Shown here piece by piece: positions 44,589 to 52,564 of a stretch of DNA of 64,000 bases (positions are counted from its first letter, which is position 1; each line of letters begins with the position of its first letter). Under the pieces are notes generated by a model. The model was not told where the DNA came from and made no database searches. It was given only the letters and a program-made list of their open reading frames with translations. This DNA is from Rhodoferax antarcticus ANT.BR (GTDB lineage: Bacteria; Pseudomonadota; Gammaproteobacteria; Burkholderiales; Burkholderiaceae_C). The position numbers and the translations under genes are program-made. The stretch is taken from assembly GCF_001938565.1 (NCBI RefSeq), contig NZ_MSYM01000016.1, positions 1 through 64,000 of the forward strand. Direction: 5' to 3'.

Positions 44589-44719
44589 GGAGTGCCTAGA
44601 GGGTTTTGAGCGGCCAGTGGCGATGTGGAGCCAAAAGGCCGCAAGCCGCATGGTTCAGGGCTTGGGACTTGTGGTCAAATTATAGGTTTCGCTGGCGCAC
44701 AGCCGCTCCCGGAGGGACT

Positions 44720-45946
44720 TTGAAAACCATTCGCAAATCAGCCAAACTGGCCAATGTGCTTTACGACATCCGTGGTCCGATCATGGATGCGGCGCGCCAG
44801 ATGGAAGATGAAGGCCAGAAGATCATCAAGCTCAACTTAGGCAACCTGGCGGTGTTTGGCTTTGATGCGCCAGAGGAGATTCAGCAGGACATGATTCGCA
44901 ACCTGCCTAACTCGGCCGGTTACTCGGATAGCAAAGGCATTTTTGCGGCGCGCAAGGCGGTCATGCATGAAACCCAGCGTCAGGGCATTGTGGGCGTGAC
45001 GCTGGACGACATTTACCTGGGCAACGGCGCCAGCGAACTCATCACCATGGCCACCAACGCGCTGCTGGACAACGGCGACGAGTTGCTGCTGCCCATGCCT
45101 GACTACCCGTTGTGGACGGCAGCCACTAGCCTGTCGGGTGGCACGCCAGTGCATTACCTGTGTGATGAGGCCAACGGCTGGATGCCTGATCTGGCTGACA
45201 TTCGCGCCAAGATCACGTCTGCTACCCGCGGCATCGTCGTCATCAACCCCAACAATCCGACCGGCGTGATGTACTCCGACGAACTGCTGCGCGGGGTGAT
45301 AACCATCGCGCGCGAGTTTGGCCTGGTAATTCTGGCCGACGAGGTGTATGACAAGGTGCTGTATGACGGTGTCAAGCACACCGCGCTGGCTTCTCTGTCC
45401 ACCGACGTGTTGACGCTGACCTTCAACTCGCTGTCCAAGAGTTACCGTTCCTGCGGCTACCGCGCGGGTTGGCTGGTGGTGTCAGGCGACAAGCGGCCCG
45501 CCACCGATTACATCGAGGGCCTGAACATGCTCTCGAACATGAAGCTGTGCTCCAACGTGCCTGGCCAGTGGGCGATCCAGACCGCGCTCGGCGGCTACCA
45601 GAGCATCAACGACCTGGTGTGTGAAGGCGGGCGTCTGCGCCGCCAGCGTGATCTGGCGTACGAGCTGATCACCGCCATTCCGGGGGTGAGCTGTGTCAAG
45701 CCGCAGGCCGCGCTGTACATGTTTCCCAAACTCGACCCGACGCTGTACCCGATCTTGGATGACCGCCAGTTTTTTCTGGAACTGCTGCGCGAAACCCGGG
45801 TGATGCTGGTGCAGGGCACCGGCTTCAACTGGCCGCAGCCCGACCACTTCCGCATTGTGTTTTTGCCGCATGAGGATGATTTGCGTGAAGCCATTGGCCG
45901 CATCGCCAAGTTTCTGGAAGGCTACCGCAAGCGGCACAGCAACTGA
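44720..45946 (+). CDS. alaA: Alanine transaminase AlaA
   Basis: A 408-residue class I/II pyridoxal-phosphate aminotransferase close to E. coli AlaA. It shares KSAKLANVLYDIRGPIMDAA, LNLGNLAVFGFDAPEEI, INPNNPTGVMYS, the PLP lysine in FNSLSKSYRSCGYRAGW, and the C-terminal arginine region. It converts pyruvate and glutamate to alanine. The start is most likely TTG at 44720, behind GGAGGGAC; an upstream frame from 44606 has no family match. It precedes hom by 80 bp. Confidence 0.95.
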   Translation: MKTIRKSAKLANVLYDIRGPIMDAARQMEDEGQKIIKLNLGNLAVFGFDAPEEIQQDMIRNLPNSAGYSDSKGIFAARKAVMHETQRQGIVGVTLDDIYLGNGASELITMATNALLDNGDELLLPMPDYPLWTAATSLSGGTPVHYLCDEANGWMPDLADIRAKITSATRGIVVINPNNPTGVMYSDELLRGVITIAREFGLVILADEVYDKVLYDGVKHTALASLSTDVLTLTFNSLSKSYRSCGYRAGWLVVSGDKRPATDYIEGLNMLSNMKLCSNVPGQWAIQTALGGYQSINDLVCEGGRLRRQRDLAYELITAIPGVSCVKPQAALYMFPKLDPTLYPILDDRQFFLELLRETRVMLVQGTGFNWPQPDHFRIVFLPHEDDLREAIGRIAKFLEGYRKRHSN

Positions 45947-45960
45947 TTCACTCTGTTTTT

Positions 45961-46000
45961 GAGAGCTACTTGCGCTTATTTCATAAGGGCTAGAGGCCAA
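45961..46000 (-). repeat. CTAG-type repeat between alaA and hom
   Basis: AGCTACTTGCGCTTATTTCA then TAAGGGCTAGAGGCC is the reverse orientation of the copy at 41701. It starts 15 bp after alaA. Confidence 0.9.
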
Positions 46001-46026
46001 TTTAACCTATAACTTTGACGATCTGT

Positions 46027-47373
46027 ATGAAACCTATTCAAGTTGGCCTGCTGGGCATCGGTGTGGTGGGCTCGGGCACTTTCAATGTACTGCAGCGCAA
46101 CCAGGAAGAAATCAAGCGTCGTGCCGGTCGCGGCATTGACATCACCATGGTGGCTGACCTCAATGTGGCGCGCGCCCAGGCGCTCGTTGGCCCTGGCGTG
46201 ACCGTGGTCAGCGATGCCCGCGCGGTGATTGCCAACCCCGATATTGACATCGTCATCGAGCTGATCGGCGGCTACGGCATTGCCAAAACCCTGGTGCTTG
46301 AAGCTATTGCTGCTGGTAAACATGTGGTGACGGCCAACAAAGCGCTGCTGGCGGTGCACGGCACCGAGATTTTTGCAGCCGCGTCTGCCAAGGGCGTGAT
46401 GGTGGCGTTTGAAGCGGCGGTGGCTGGTGGCATTCCGATCATCAAGGCGCTGCGCGAAGGACTCACCGCCAACCGCATTCAGTGGATTGCCGGCATCATC
46501 AATGGCACCACCAATTTCATTCTGTCCGAGATGCGCGACAAGGGTCTGGACTTTGCCGTGGTGCTGAAAGAAGCGCAACGCCTGGGCTACGCCGAAGCGG
46601 ACCCAACCTTTGACATTGAAGGCGTGGACGCCGCGCACAAGGTCACGCTGATGAGCGCGATTGCCTTTGGCGTGCCGGTGCAGTTTGACAAGGCTTACAT
46701 CGAAGGCATCACCAAGCTGGGCGCCGCCGACATCAAATACGCCGAGCAACTGGGCTACCGCATCAAGCTGCTAGGGATAACGAAGCGTCGCCAGGGCGAC
46801 GCGACCAAACGCCAAACCGACGGTATCGAACTGCGCGTGCACCCTTGCCTGATTCCCGCCAAACGCCTGATTGCCAATGTGGAAGGTGCCATGAACGCCG
46901 TGGTGGTTCAAGGCGATGCCGTCGGCACCACGCTGTATTACGGCAAGGGCGCGGGCTCTGAGCCCACCGCCAGCGCGGTAATTGCCGACTTGGTCGACAT
47001 CACCCGGCTGCACACCGCAGATGCTGCCCACCGCGTGCCACATCTGGCGTTCCAGCCCAATGCCATGAGTAAACTTCCAATGCTGCCGATGAGCGAAGTC
47101 GTCACCAGCTATTACTTGCGTCTGCGCGTGGCCGACGAGACCGGCGTGCTGGCCAAGGTCACCGGCATTCTGGCTGAGGCGGGCATCAGCATCGACGCGA
47201 TGCTGCAGCGCGAAGCCGATGAAGTGGGCGGCGAGGGCAGCACCCAGACCGACCTGATTATCCTCACGCACGACTGCATGGAGGCCCGCATGAACGCCGC
47301 CATCGCGCTGATGCAGGCGCTACCCAGCGTGCTGGAGCCGATTACCCGGATTCGCAAGGAAGAGTTGGCTTGA
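46027..47373 (+). CDS. hom: Homoserine dehydrogenase
   Basis: A 448-residue enzyme making homoserine from aspartate semialdehyde. The NAD(P)-binding motif is VGLLGIGVVGSGTFNVL; catalytic region GGIPIIKALREGLTANRI and FDIEGVDAAHKV follow, then a C-terminal ACT domain (YLRLRVADETGVLAKVTGILAEAGIS) for threonine feedback. The ATG at 46027 matches the family start. It is upstream of thrC, with a vapBC remnant between. Confidence 0.97.
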   Translation: MKPIQVGLLGIGVVGSGTFNVLQRNQEEIKRRAGRGIDITMVADLNVARAQALVGPGVTVVSDARAVIANPDIDIVIELIGGYGIAKTLVLEAIAAGKHVVTANKALLAVHGTEIFAAASAKGVMVAFEAAVAGGIPIIKALREGLTANRIQWIAGIINGTTNFILSEMRDKGLDFAVVLKEAQRLGYAEADPTFDIEGVDAAHKVTLMSAIAFGVPVQFDKAYIEGITKLGAADIKYAEQLGYRIKLLGITKRRQGDATKRQTDGIELRVHPCLIPAKRLIANVEGAMNAVVVQGDAVGTTLYYGKGAGSEPTASAVIADLVDITRLHTADAAHRVPHLAFQPNAMSKLPMLPMSEVVTSYYLRLRVADETGVLAKVTGILAEAGISIDAMLQREADEVGGEGSTQTDLIILTHDCMEARMNAAIALMQALPSVLEPITRIRKEELA

Positions 47374-47453
47374 GCCAGGCCCTTTTCGGGGCTGGCTTGT
47401 ATTTCTATGGTCAGGTAACACAATAAAAGTATTACTTTTATCGGGAGATATCC

Positions 47454-47699
47454 ATGGGGCATGCTGTCACTGTCAAGGGTCAAGTCACCATCCCGAAAGC
47501 CATGCGTGAGCACATGGGCGTGGTGAAAGGGCAAGAAATTGAATTTGTCGCGCAGCCCAATGGGCAGGAGCTGATGTTTGCGGTCAAGCCGGCGGTGCCT
47601 CAAGAAAATCCGTTTTTGAAATGGATTGGCACTGGCGTGTCAGGCATGAGGACTGAAGAAATTTTGAACGAGACCCGCGGCGAGGGCTGGAACCCATGA
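47454..47699 (+). CDS. AbrB/MazE-type antitoxin (VapB-like)
   Basis: An 81-residue swapped-hairpin AbrB-fold protein: VTVKGQVTIPKAMREHMGVVKGQEIEFV is the DNA-binding core, followed by a C-terminal tail that would bind toxin. GGGAG precedes the ATG. It overlaps the PIN toxin remnant by ATGA, the usual vapBC layout. As the toxin is broken, this may be a solitary antitoxin. It lies between hom and thrC. Confidence 0.9.
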   Translation: MGHAVTVKGQVTIPKAMREHMGVVKGQEIEFVAQPNGQELMFAVKPAVPQENPFLKWIGTGVSGMRTEEILNETRGEGWNP

Positions 47700-47970
47700 T
47701 TTTGGTGGATTCCAGTGTGCTGATTGACTTGATTGAGCGCACGCCTGAGTGGTTTGGAATCACGTATTTGCATATCCCGGCGGCCGCTGCCCATGCGGCC
47801 AGTGCCGCGCACCGTGTACCTACCGTGCGGCGGGCGGGTCGCGGGCTGCGACATTGCCGGATTTTTTCATTGGCGCGCATGCCCAAGTCGCAGGTCACAC
47901 CTTGATGACCCGCGATGCCAAGCGCATGCTGACCTACTTTCCTCACGTACCAGTGTTATCACCACGATGA
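47696..47970 (+). pseudogene. Truncated, frameshifted PIN-domain toxin (VapC-like)
   Basis: The beginning reads MILVDSSVLIDLIERTPEWF, the start of a PIN toxin with its first Asp. The end, in a different frame, reads GGSRAATLPDFFIGAHAQVA, then MTRDAKRMLTYFP, the usual PIN end. The middle (about 40-45 residues of the roughly 130 expected) is missing and the frames do not match, so a deletion has broken the gene. Its final stop at 47968-47970 overlaps the thrC ATG as ATGA. Confidence 0.85.
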
Positions 47971-49481
47971 ACTACATCTCCACCCGCGGCGACCACAGCC
48001 CCAAGAAATTCTGTGACATCCTCCTCGAAGGCCTGGCGCCCGATGGTGGCCTGTACCTGCCGGAGCATTACCCGCAGGTTGATGCCGCCACGCTCGCCCG
48101 TTGGCGCGACGTTTACCACCAGCAGGGCTACGCCGAACTGGCCTTCGAGATTTTGTCGCTGTACATCGACGACATTGCGCCCGATCACCTGCGCACCCTG
48201 TGCGCCAAGACCTACACCGCCGAGGTGTTTGGTACCGGCGAAATTGTGCCGCTGCGCCACCTGGAAGATGGCCTGTGGATTGAGGCCTTGTCCAATGGCC
48301 CGACGCTGGCCTTCAAAGACATGGCGATGCAACTGCTGGGCAACTTGTTCGAGTATGAGCTCGCACGCCGTGGCGAAGAGCTCAACATTCTGGGTGCCAC
48401 CAGTGGTGACACCGGCAGCGCCGCCGAATACGCCATGCGTGGCAAACAGGGCGTGCGCGTCTTCATGACCAGCCCGGCCGGGCGCATGAGCCCGTTCCAG
48501 CAGGCGCAAATGTTCAGCCTGATGGACGACAACATCTTCAACATTGCCGTTGATGGCGTGTTTGACGACTGCCAGGACATGGTCAAGGCTGTCAGCAACG
48601 ACCTGGCGTTCAAACGCCGCTACAAGATTGGCACCGTCAATTCGATCAACTGGGCGCGGCTGCTGGCGCAGGTCGTTTACTACTTTGCCGGTTACTTTCA
48701 AGCCACAGAACTTGACGCCCCCACGCTCCTTGCTGCGCGTGGTTCGCTGCCCCCCGAGCGGGAAAAAACCGACCCAGGTCGGCCTGACAGCGGTTTATCC
48801 AATACTCAAAAGGTCAGCTTCGCCGTGCCCAGCGGCAACTTTGGCAACATCTGCGCCGGCCATGTGGCGCGCATGATGGGCTTACCCGTTGCCAAGCTGG
48901 TGGCCGCCACCAACGAAAACGATGTGCTCGACGAGTTTTTCAAAACCGGGGTGTACCGGGTGCGCGCCAGTGCCGACACGCACGAAACCTCCAGCCCGTC
49001 GATGGACATCTCAAAAGCCAGTAACTTCGAGCGCTTCATTTTTGACCTTCTGGGCCGCGATGGCGCACGGGTCAAGGCGCTGTTTGGCGACGCGCTGGCG
49101 CGTGATGGCCAGTTTGACCTGAGCCAGCACCCGGCCTTTAACGATTGCCGCATGCGCTATGGCTTTGTGAGCGGCACCAGCACCCACGCGAACCGCCTGG
49201 CCACCATCAAAGACACGTTCGAGCGCCACGCGATGATGATCGACCCGCACACCGCCGACGGCGTCAAGGTAGCCCGTGAGCACCTGCAAGCCGGTGTGCC
49301 GATGATCGTGCTTGAAACCGCGCTACCTATCAAGTTTGCGCAAACCATTGTCGAGGCCACTGGCATTGAACCTGACCGGCCGCCCAAGTTTGAAGGCATT
49401 GAGGCGCTGCCAAAGCGCGTCACGAAGATGACGGCTGACGTTGCAGCCATCAAAGAATTTATTACCAAGAATTGTGCATGA
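47967..49481 (+). CDS. thrC: Threonine synthase
   Basis: A 504-residue PLP enzyme making threonine from O-phosphohomoserine. It starts MNYISTRGDHSPKKFCDILL, with the PLP lysine in NGPTLAFKDMAMQLLGN, then LGATSGDTGSAAEYAMRG and VPSGNFGNICAGHVARMMGL. An insertion of about 23 residues (SLPPEREKTDPGRPDSG) precedes the VPSGNFGN strand, probably a surface loop. The ATG at 47967 overlaps the end of the toxin remnant; an open frame further upstream is the toxin region. Confidence 0.97.
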   Translation: MNYISTRGDHSPKKFCDILLEGLAPDGGLYLPEHYPQVDAATLARWRDVYHQQGYAELAFEILSLYIDDIAPDHLRTLCAKTYTAEVFGTGEIVPLRHLEDGLWIEALSNGPTLAFKDMAMQLLGNLFEYELARRGEELNILGATSGDTGSAAEYAMRGKQGVRVFMTSPAGRMSPFQQAQMFSLMDDNIFNIAVDGVFDDCQDMVKAVSNDLAFKRRYKIGTVNSINWARLLAQVVYYFAGYFQATELDAPTLLAARGSLPPEREKTDPGRPDSGLSNTQKVSFAVPSGNFGNICAGHVARMMGLPVAKLVAATNENDVLDEFFKTGVYRVRASADTHETSSPSMDISKASNFERFIFDLLGRDGARVKALFGDALARDGQFDLSQHPAFNDCRMRYGFVSGTSTHANRLATIKDTFERHAMMIDPHTADGVKVAREHLQAGVPMIVLETALPIKFAQTIVEATGIEPDRPPKFEGIEALPKRVTKMTADVAAIKEFITKNCA

Positions 49482-49486
49482 AATCA

Positions 49487-49527
49487 TGCTCTAGCCCTTT
49501 ATTTATATGCGGTAGTAGCTATTTAAT
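49487..49527 (+). repeat. CTAG-type repeat between thrC and mobB
   Basis: TGCTCTAGCCCTTTATTTAT then ATGCGGTAGTAGCTATTTAA. It starts 6 bp after the thrC stop and lies between two genes on the same strand. Confidence 0.88.
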
Positions 49528-49542
49528 CAAGAGCTATTGAGC

Positions 49543-50076
49543 ATGCAAGTCATAGGAATTGCTGGCTATTCAGGTGCAGGGAAAACCACGTTGGTTGAGC
49601 GTCTGATCCCTTTGCTGCGCGCGATTGGACTGCGCGTGTCGGTGGTCAAGCACGCGCGCGATGGTTTTGATATGGACACGCCGGGCAAGGACACTTTTCG
49701 CCACCGCGAGGCGGGTGCGTTTGAGGTGGTGGTGGCGTCGCAACAGCGTCTAGCGTTGCTGCGCGAGTTTGAGCAGCCCTGCGAACTCACTGTGCACCAA
49801 CTCATTGCCGAGCTCTATGACGGTGTCGACTGGGTGCTGGTGGAAGGTTTTCGCGACGCCGATTTGCCCAAAATTGAGATCTGGCGCGCAGCAAGCGGCA
49901 AAGGCGTTATGTACCCGGACGATCATTTTGTGGCTGCCATTGCCACCGATTCCCCGTCTAGCCTGCCGACGCTGACCGGTCTGCAGGTACTGGATCTGAA
50001 CAACCCCCAGGCGGTGGCTGACTGGCTGCTGTCGCAAACCATACGCCTTGAATACAAGCCGGAGCTTTATCTGTGA
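49543..50076 (+). CDS. mobB: Molybdopterin-guanine dinucleotide biosynthesis adaptor MobB
   Basis: A 177-residue P-loop GTPase that helps MobA attach GMP to molybdopterin. Walker A is GYSGAGKTTLVERLIP; VSVVKHARDGFDMDTPGKDTFRHREAGA and VDWVLVEGFRDADLPKIE are family marks. The ATG at 49543 has AAGAG upstream. The stop overlaps the moeA start (GTGA). Confidence 0.96.
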   Translation: MQVIGIAGYSGAGKTTLVERLIPLLRAIGLRVSVVKHARDGFDMDTPGKDTFRHREAGAFEVVVASQQRLALLREFEQPCELTVHQLIAELYDGVDWVLVEGFRDADLPKIEIWRAASGKGVMYPDDHFVAAIATDSPSSLPTLTGLQVLDLNNPQAVADWLLSQTIRLEYKPELYL

Positions 50077-51416
50077 ACGCTATTCCTGGAGTACAAACCG
50101 GCCCTGTATCTGTTGACGCCATTCAGCCTGCGGCTGCTGCCCATCCCAAACCCGCCCCTGCCCACTCACCCCTGAAGCCATTGGACGACGCGCTGGCCGA
50201 GTTGCTGGCGCATGTTGTCAGCTTGCCAGACCATGAGCAGGTCTGCGTCTTGGATGCCGATGGCAGGGTGCTGGCGCAGGATGTGGTCTCAGCCCTGCAG
50301 GTGCCGCCGCAAGACAACAGCGCCGTGGACGGCTACGCTGTGCGCTGTGCCGACCTGGTCGCTGGCGTGGCTTTGCCGGTGTCGCAGCGCCTTGCGGCAG
50401 GCAGTAGCGGGCAGTCGCTGAAAGCCATGACGTTGGCACGCATCTTTACCGGCGCGTCCATTGCGCCAGATGCTGACGCGGTAGTGATGCAGGAAAACTG
50501 CACCGTGCAGGACGATGGTGCGGTGCGGGTCGACGCTCCAGTCCAACTGGGTCAAAACATCCGATTGAGCGGCGAAGATGTGACAAAAGGTGCGGTAATC
50601 CTTTCAAAAGGAGAGCGGCTAACGCCTGCCTCACTTGGGCTAGCGGCCAGTATTGGCATGCATGTCTTGAGCGTGGTGCGGCGCCCTCGGGTAGCCTTGT
50701 TCTCCACCGGTGACGAACTGGTGATGCCCGGCGACGTGGCCCCGCAGGACATGCCGCCCGGTGCCATCTACAACTCGAACCGGTTTTTTCTGCAAACCCT
50801 GCTCAAGCGGCTGGGTTGTGAGGTGACGGATCTGGGTATCGTGCCTGACAACTGCGCCGCCACCATCGCAGCCCTGCGAGCCGCTTCTCAAAACCACGAC
50901 CTGATTTTGACCAGCGGCGGTGTGTCAGTGGGCGAAGAAGACCACATCAAATCCGCCGTGCAGGCGTTGGGTCATCTGGATTTGTGGCAGGTCGCCATGA
51001 AGCCGGGCAAGCCGTTTGCCTATGGTTGGGTGGGGCAGGGCAGCGCGCTAGCCGGGGGTGATACCTCAGAAGCTGGTGCGCACTTCATCGGCCTGCCGGG
51101 CAACCCGGTGTCGAGCTTTGTAACTTTTTTGCTGCTGGTACGGCCGTTTCTGCTGAAGTTGCAGGGTGGTCACACATTTGCTCATCAATCCATAGCTGCT
51201 CAGGCAAACTTTACAAGGACTAGAGCAGATAAACGTCGTGAATTCTTGCGTGTTCGCCGCAATGCCACAGGCGCTTTGGAGCTGTTTCCCAACCAGGGTT
51301 CTGGCGTGCTGACCTCGGTGGTTTGGGGCGATGGTCTGGTGGATAACCCGGCAGGGCAGACCATCAAGTCGGGTGACGTGGTGCGTTTCATCCCGTTTGC
51401 CGAGGTGTTGTCATGA
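50073..51416 (+). CDS. moeA: Molybdopterin molybdenumtransferase
   Basis: A 447-residue enzyme inserting molybdenum into adenylylated molybdopterin. Family segments: PPQDNSAVDGYAVR, IFTGASIAPDADAVVMQE, LFSTGDELVMPG, YNSNRFFLQTLLKRLG, and the substrate motif LTSGGVSVGEEDHIKSAV. The N-terminal 35 residues are extra and Pro/Ala rich. The start is a GTG overlapping mobB. A CTAG-type repeat lies inside the C-terminal domain (51192-51228), encoding part of HQSIAAQANFTRTRADK. Confidence 0.96.
   Translation: MNAIPGVQTGPVSVDAIQPAAAAHPKPAPAHSPLKPLDDALAELLAHVVSLPDHEQVCVLDADGRVLAQDVVSALQVPPQDNSAVDGYAVRCADLVAGVALPVSQRLAAGSSGQSLKAMTLARIFTGASIAPDADAVVMQENCTVQDDGAVRVDAPVQLGQNIRLSGEDVTKGAVILSKGERLTPASLGLAASIGMHVLSVVRRPRVALFSTGDELVMPGDVAPQDMPPGAIYNSNRFFLQTLLKRLGCEVTDLGIVPDNCAATIAALRAASQNHDLILTSGGVSVGEEDHIKSAVQALGHLDLWQVAMKPGKPFAYGWVGQGSALAGGDTSEAGAHFIGLPGNPVSSFVTFLLLVRPFLLKLQGGHTFAHQSIAAQANFTRTRADKRREFLRVRRNATGALELFPNQGSGVLTSVVWGDGLVDNPAGQTIKSGDVVRFIPFAEVLS
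51192..51228 (-). repeat. CTAG-type repeat inside moeA
   Basis: ATAGCTGCTCAGGCAAACTT then TACAAGGACTAGAGCAG keeps the ends and centre spacing of the reverse-oriented copies at 45961 and 61546. It is in frame within the coding region. Confidence 0.72.
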
Positions 51417-51664
51417 AGGTCACGGTGAAATACTTTGCGTCGATTCGTGAGGCGATTGGTGTGCCCTGCGAGGCTCTGGAAACCCAGGCCACGACGCTTT
51501 CGGTGTTGCGTGATGAGTTGATTGCGTTGAGCGCTGACCACGCCGATGGTCTGGCGCGCGGCAAGTTGGTGCGTTTGGCGCTTAATCAGGTGATGGTTAA
51601 CGAGTCTGTTGCCTTGACTGACGGTGCTGAGGTGGCTTTTTTCCCGCCTGTGACCGGGGGGTGA
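51413..51664 (+). CDS. moaD: Molybdopterin synthase sulfur carrier subunit
   Basis: An 83-residue ubiquitin-fold protein ending in the required Gly-Gly (FFPPVTGG), which carries thiocarboxylate sulfur to MoaE. VTVKYFASIREAIG is the usual start. It overlaps moeA by ATGA. Confidence 0.97.
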   Translation: MKVTVKYFASIREAIGVPCEALETQATTLSVLRDELIALSADHADGLARGKLVRLALNQVMVNESVALTDGAEVAFFPPVTGG

Positions 51665-51995
51665 TGTCGTATGACCTTTCTGGCTGCAGATCGATGGCTG
51701 ACTGATGATGAGATGTGCGAGGCTGTGAGGTTTGAGTCTGTGAAGTCTGAGGCTTTTGGGTTTGAAGCTTTAAGGTGGTTGGTGGCCAGCGTTCAAAACC
51801 AAGACCCCGTGGCCGCCACACACCAGCGCACATCCCACCAGCCCGCACTCCAACATTGCGCCCTACACGTGTCCGCAGCCCATAAGTTCCCGCCCACAGT
51901 GCAGCAACGCACGGGTCCATACCCCACAAGGCCGCACATCCAGGTTGTGCAGGCGAACCATGGAATGTGACCGCCCAGTCACGGTGACTAGCACA
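51665..51995. other. 331-bp gap between moaD and moaE
   Basis: A plus-strand frame of 99 codons (from 51671) is open here but shows no domain and no ribosome-binding site. The segment 51715-51785 holds degenerate direct repeats around GAGGYTKTGAGGTTTGAGTCT, with a biased purine/T composition. No gene is supported; an inserted or decayed element is possible. Confidence 0.6.
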
Positions 51996-52487
51996 ATGCC
52001 ACGCGTCAGCATTCAAACCCACGATTTCGATCTCGCCACCGAAATCGCAACCCTGCGTGCGCAGGATGGACGAGTCGGTGCGGTGTGCAGTTTTGTCGGC
52101 ACCGTCCGGGACCGCGCTCTGGCTGAGTCTGGCCTGGCCGACGCGGGCAGCATTCGCAGTATGGAGCTGGAGCACTACCCCGGTATGACCGAAAAAGCCA
52201 TCGAGGCCATGATTGACGCCGCTCACCAGCGCTTTGACATTTTGGGCGCACGCGTCATTCACCGTGTCGGCCTGTTGCAGCCGCTGGACCAGATCGTCAT
52301 GGTGGCGGTGACCTCGGCGCACCGGGGCGCGAGTTTCCAAGCCTGCGAGTTCTTGATGGACTACCTCAAAACCCAAGCGCCTTTTTGGAAAAAAGAGCAA
52401 ACTTCTGAGGGCGCACGCTGGGTGGATGCCCGTGTGAGTGACGACACCGCGCTAGCCAAGTGGGGCATCACCGCCCGCAACGGCTAA
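51996..52487 (+). CDS. moaE: Molybdopterin synthase catalytic subunit
   Basis: A 163-residue enzyme that, with MoaD, adds two sulfurs to cyclic pyranopterin. GAVCSFVGTVRDRALAESG, MELEHYPGMTEKAIEAM, RVGLLQPLDQIVMVAVTSAHRGASFQACEFLMDYLKT and PFWKKE (catalytic lysines) are all in place. ATG at 51996 gives normal length; an upstream start at 51945 is unlikely. Separated from moaD by a gene-free gap. Confidence 0.96.
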   Translation: MPRVSIQTHDFDLATEIATLRAQDGRVGAVCSFVGTVRDRALAESGLADAGSIRSMELEHYPGMTEKAIEAMIDAAHQRFDILGARVIHRVGLLQPLDQIVMVAVTSAHRGASFQACEFLMDYLKTQAPFWKKEQTSEGARWVDARVSDDTALAKWGITARNG

Positions 52488-52512
52488 TGCAGTACGGGGG
52501 CGCAAGCACCGC

Positions 52513-52520
52513 CTTGAAAG
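52513..52520 (+). promoter_or_regulatory. Possible sigma-32 -35 element before clpB
   Basis: CTTGAAAG matches the heat-shock -35 consensus, 45 nt before the clpB ATG. A matching CCCCAT -10 is not seen, so this is tentative. Confidence 0.3.
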
Positions 52521-52564
52521 CCCGCTCGCTGGCACAAACTAAAAGGTAACTTGGAGGTTTTCTC

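Noticed and set aside
51671..51970. 99-codon frame between moaD and moaE
   Set aside because: Biased composition, no ribosome-binding site, no domain.
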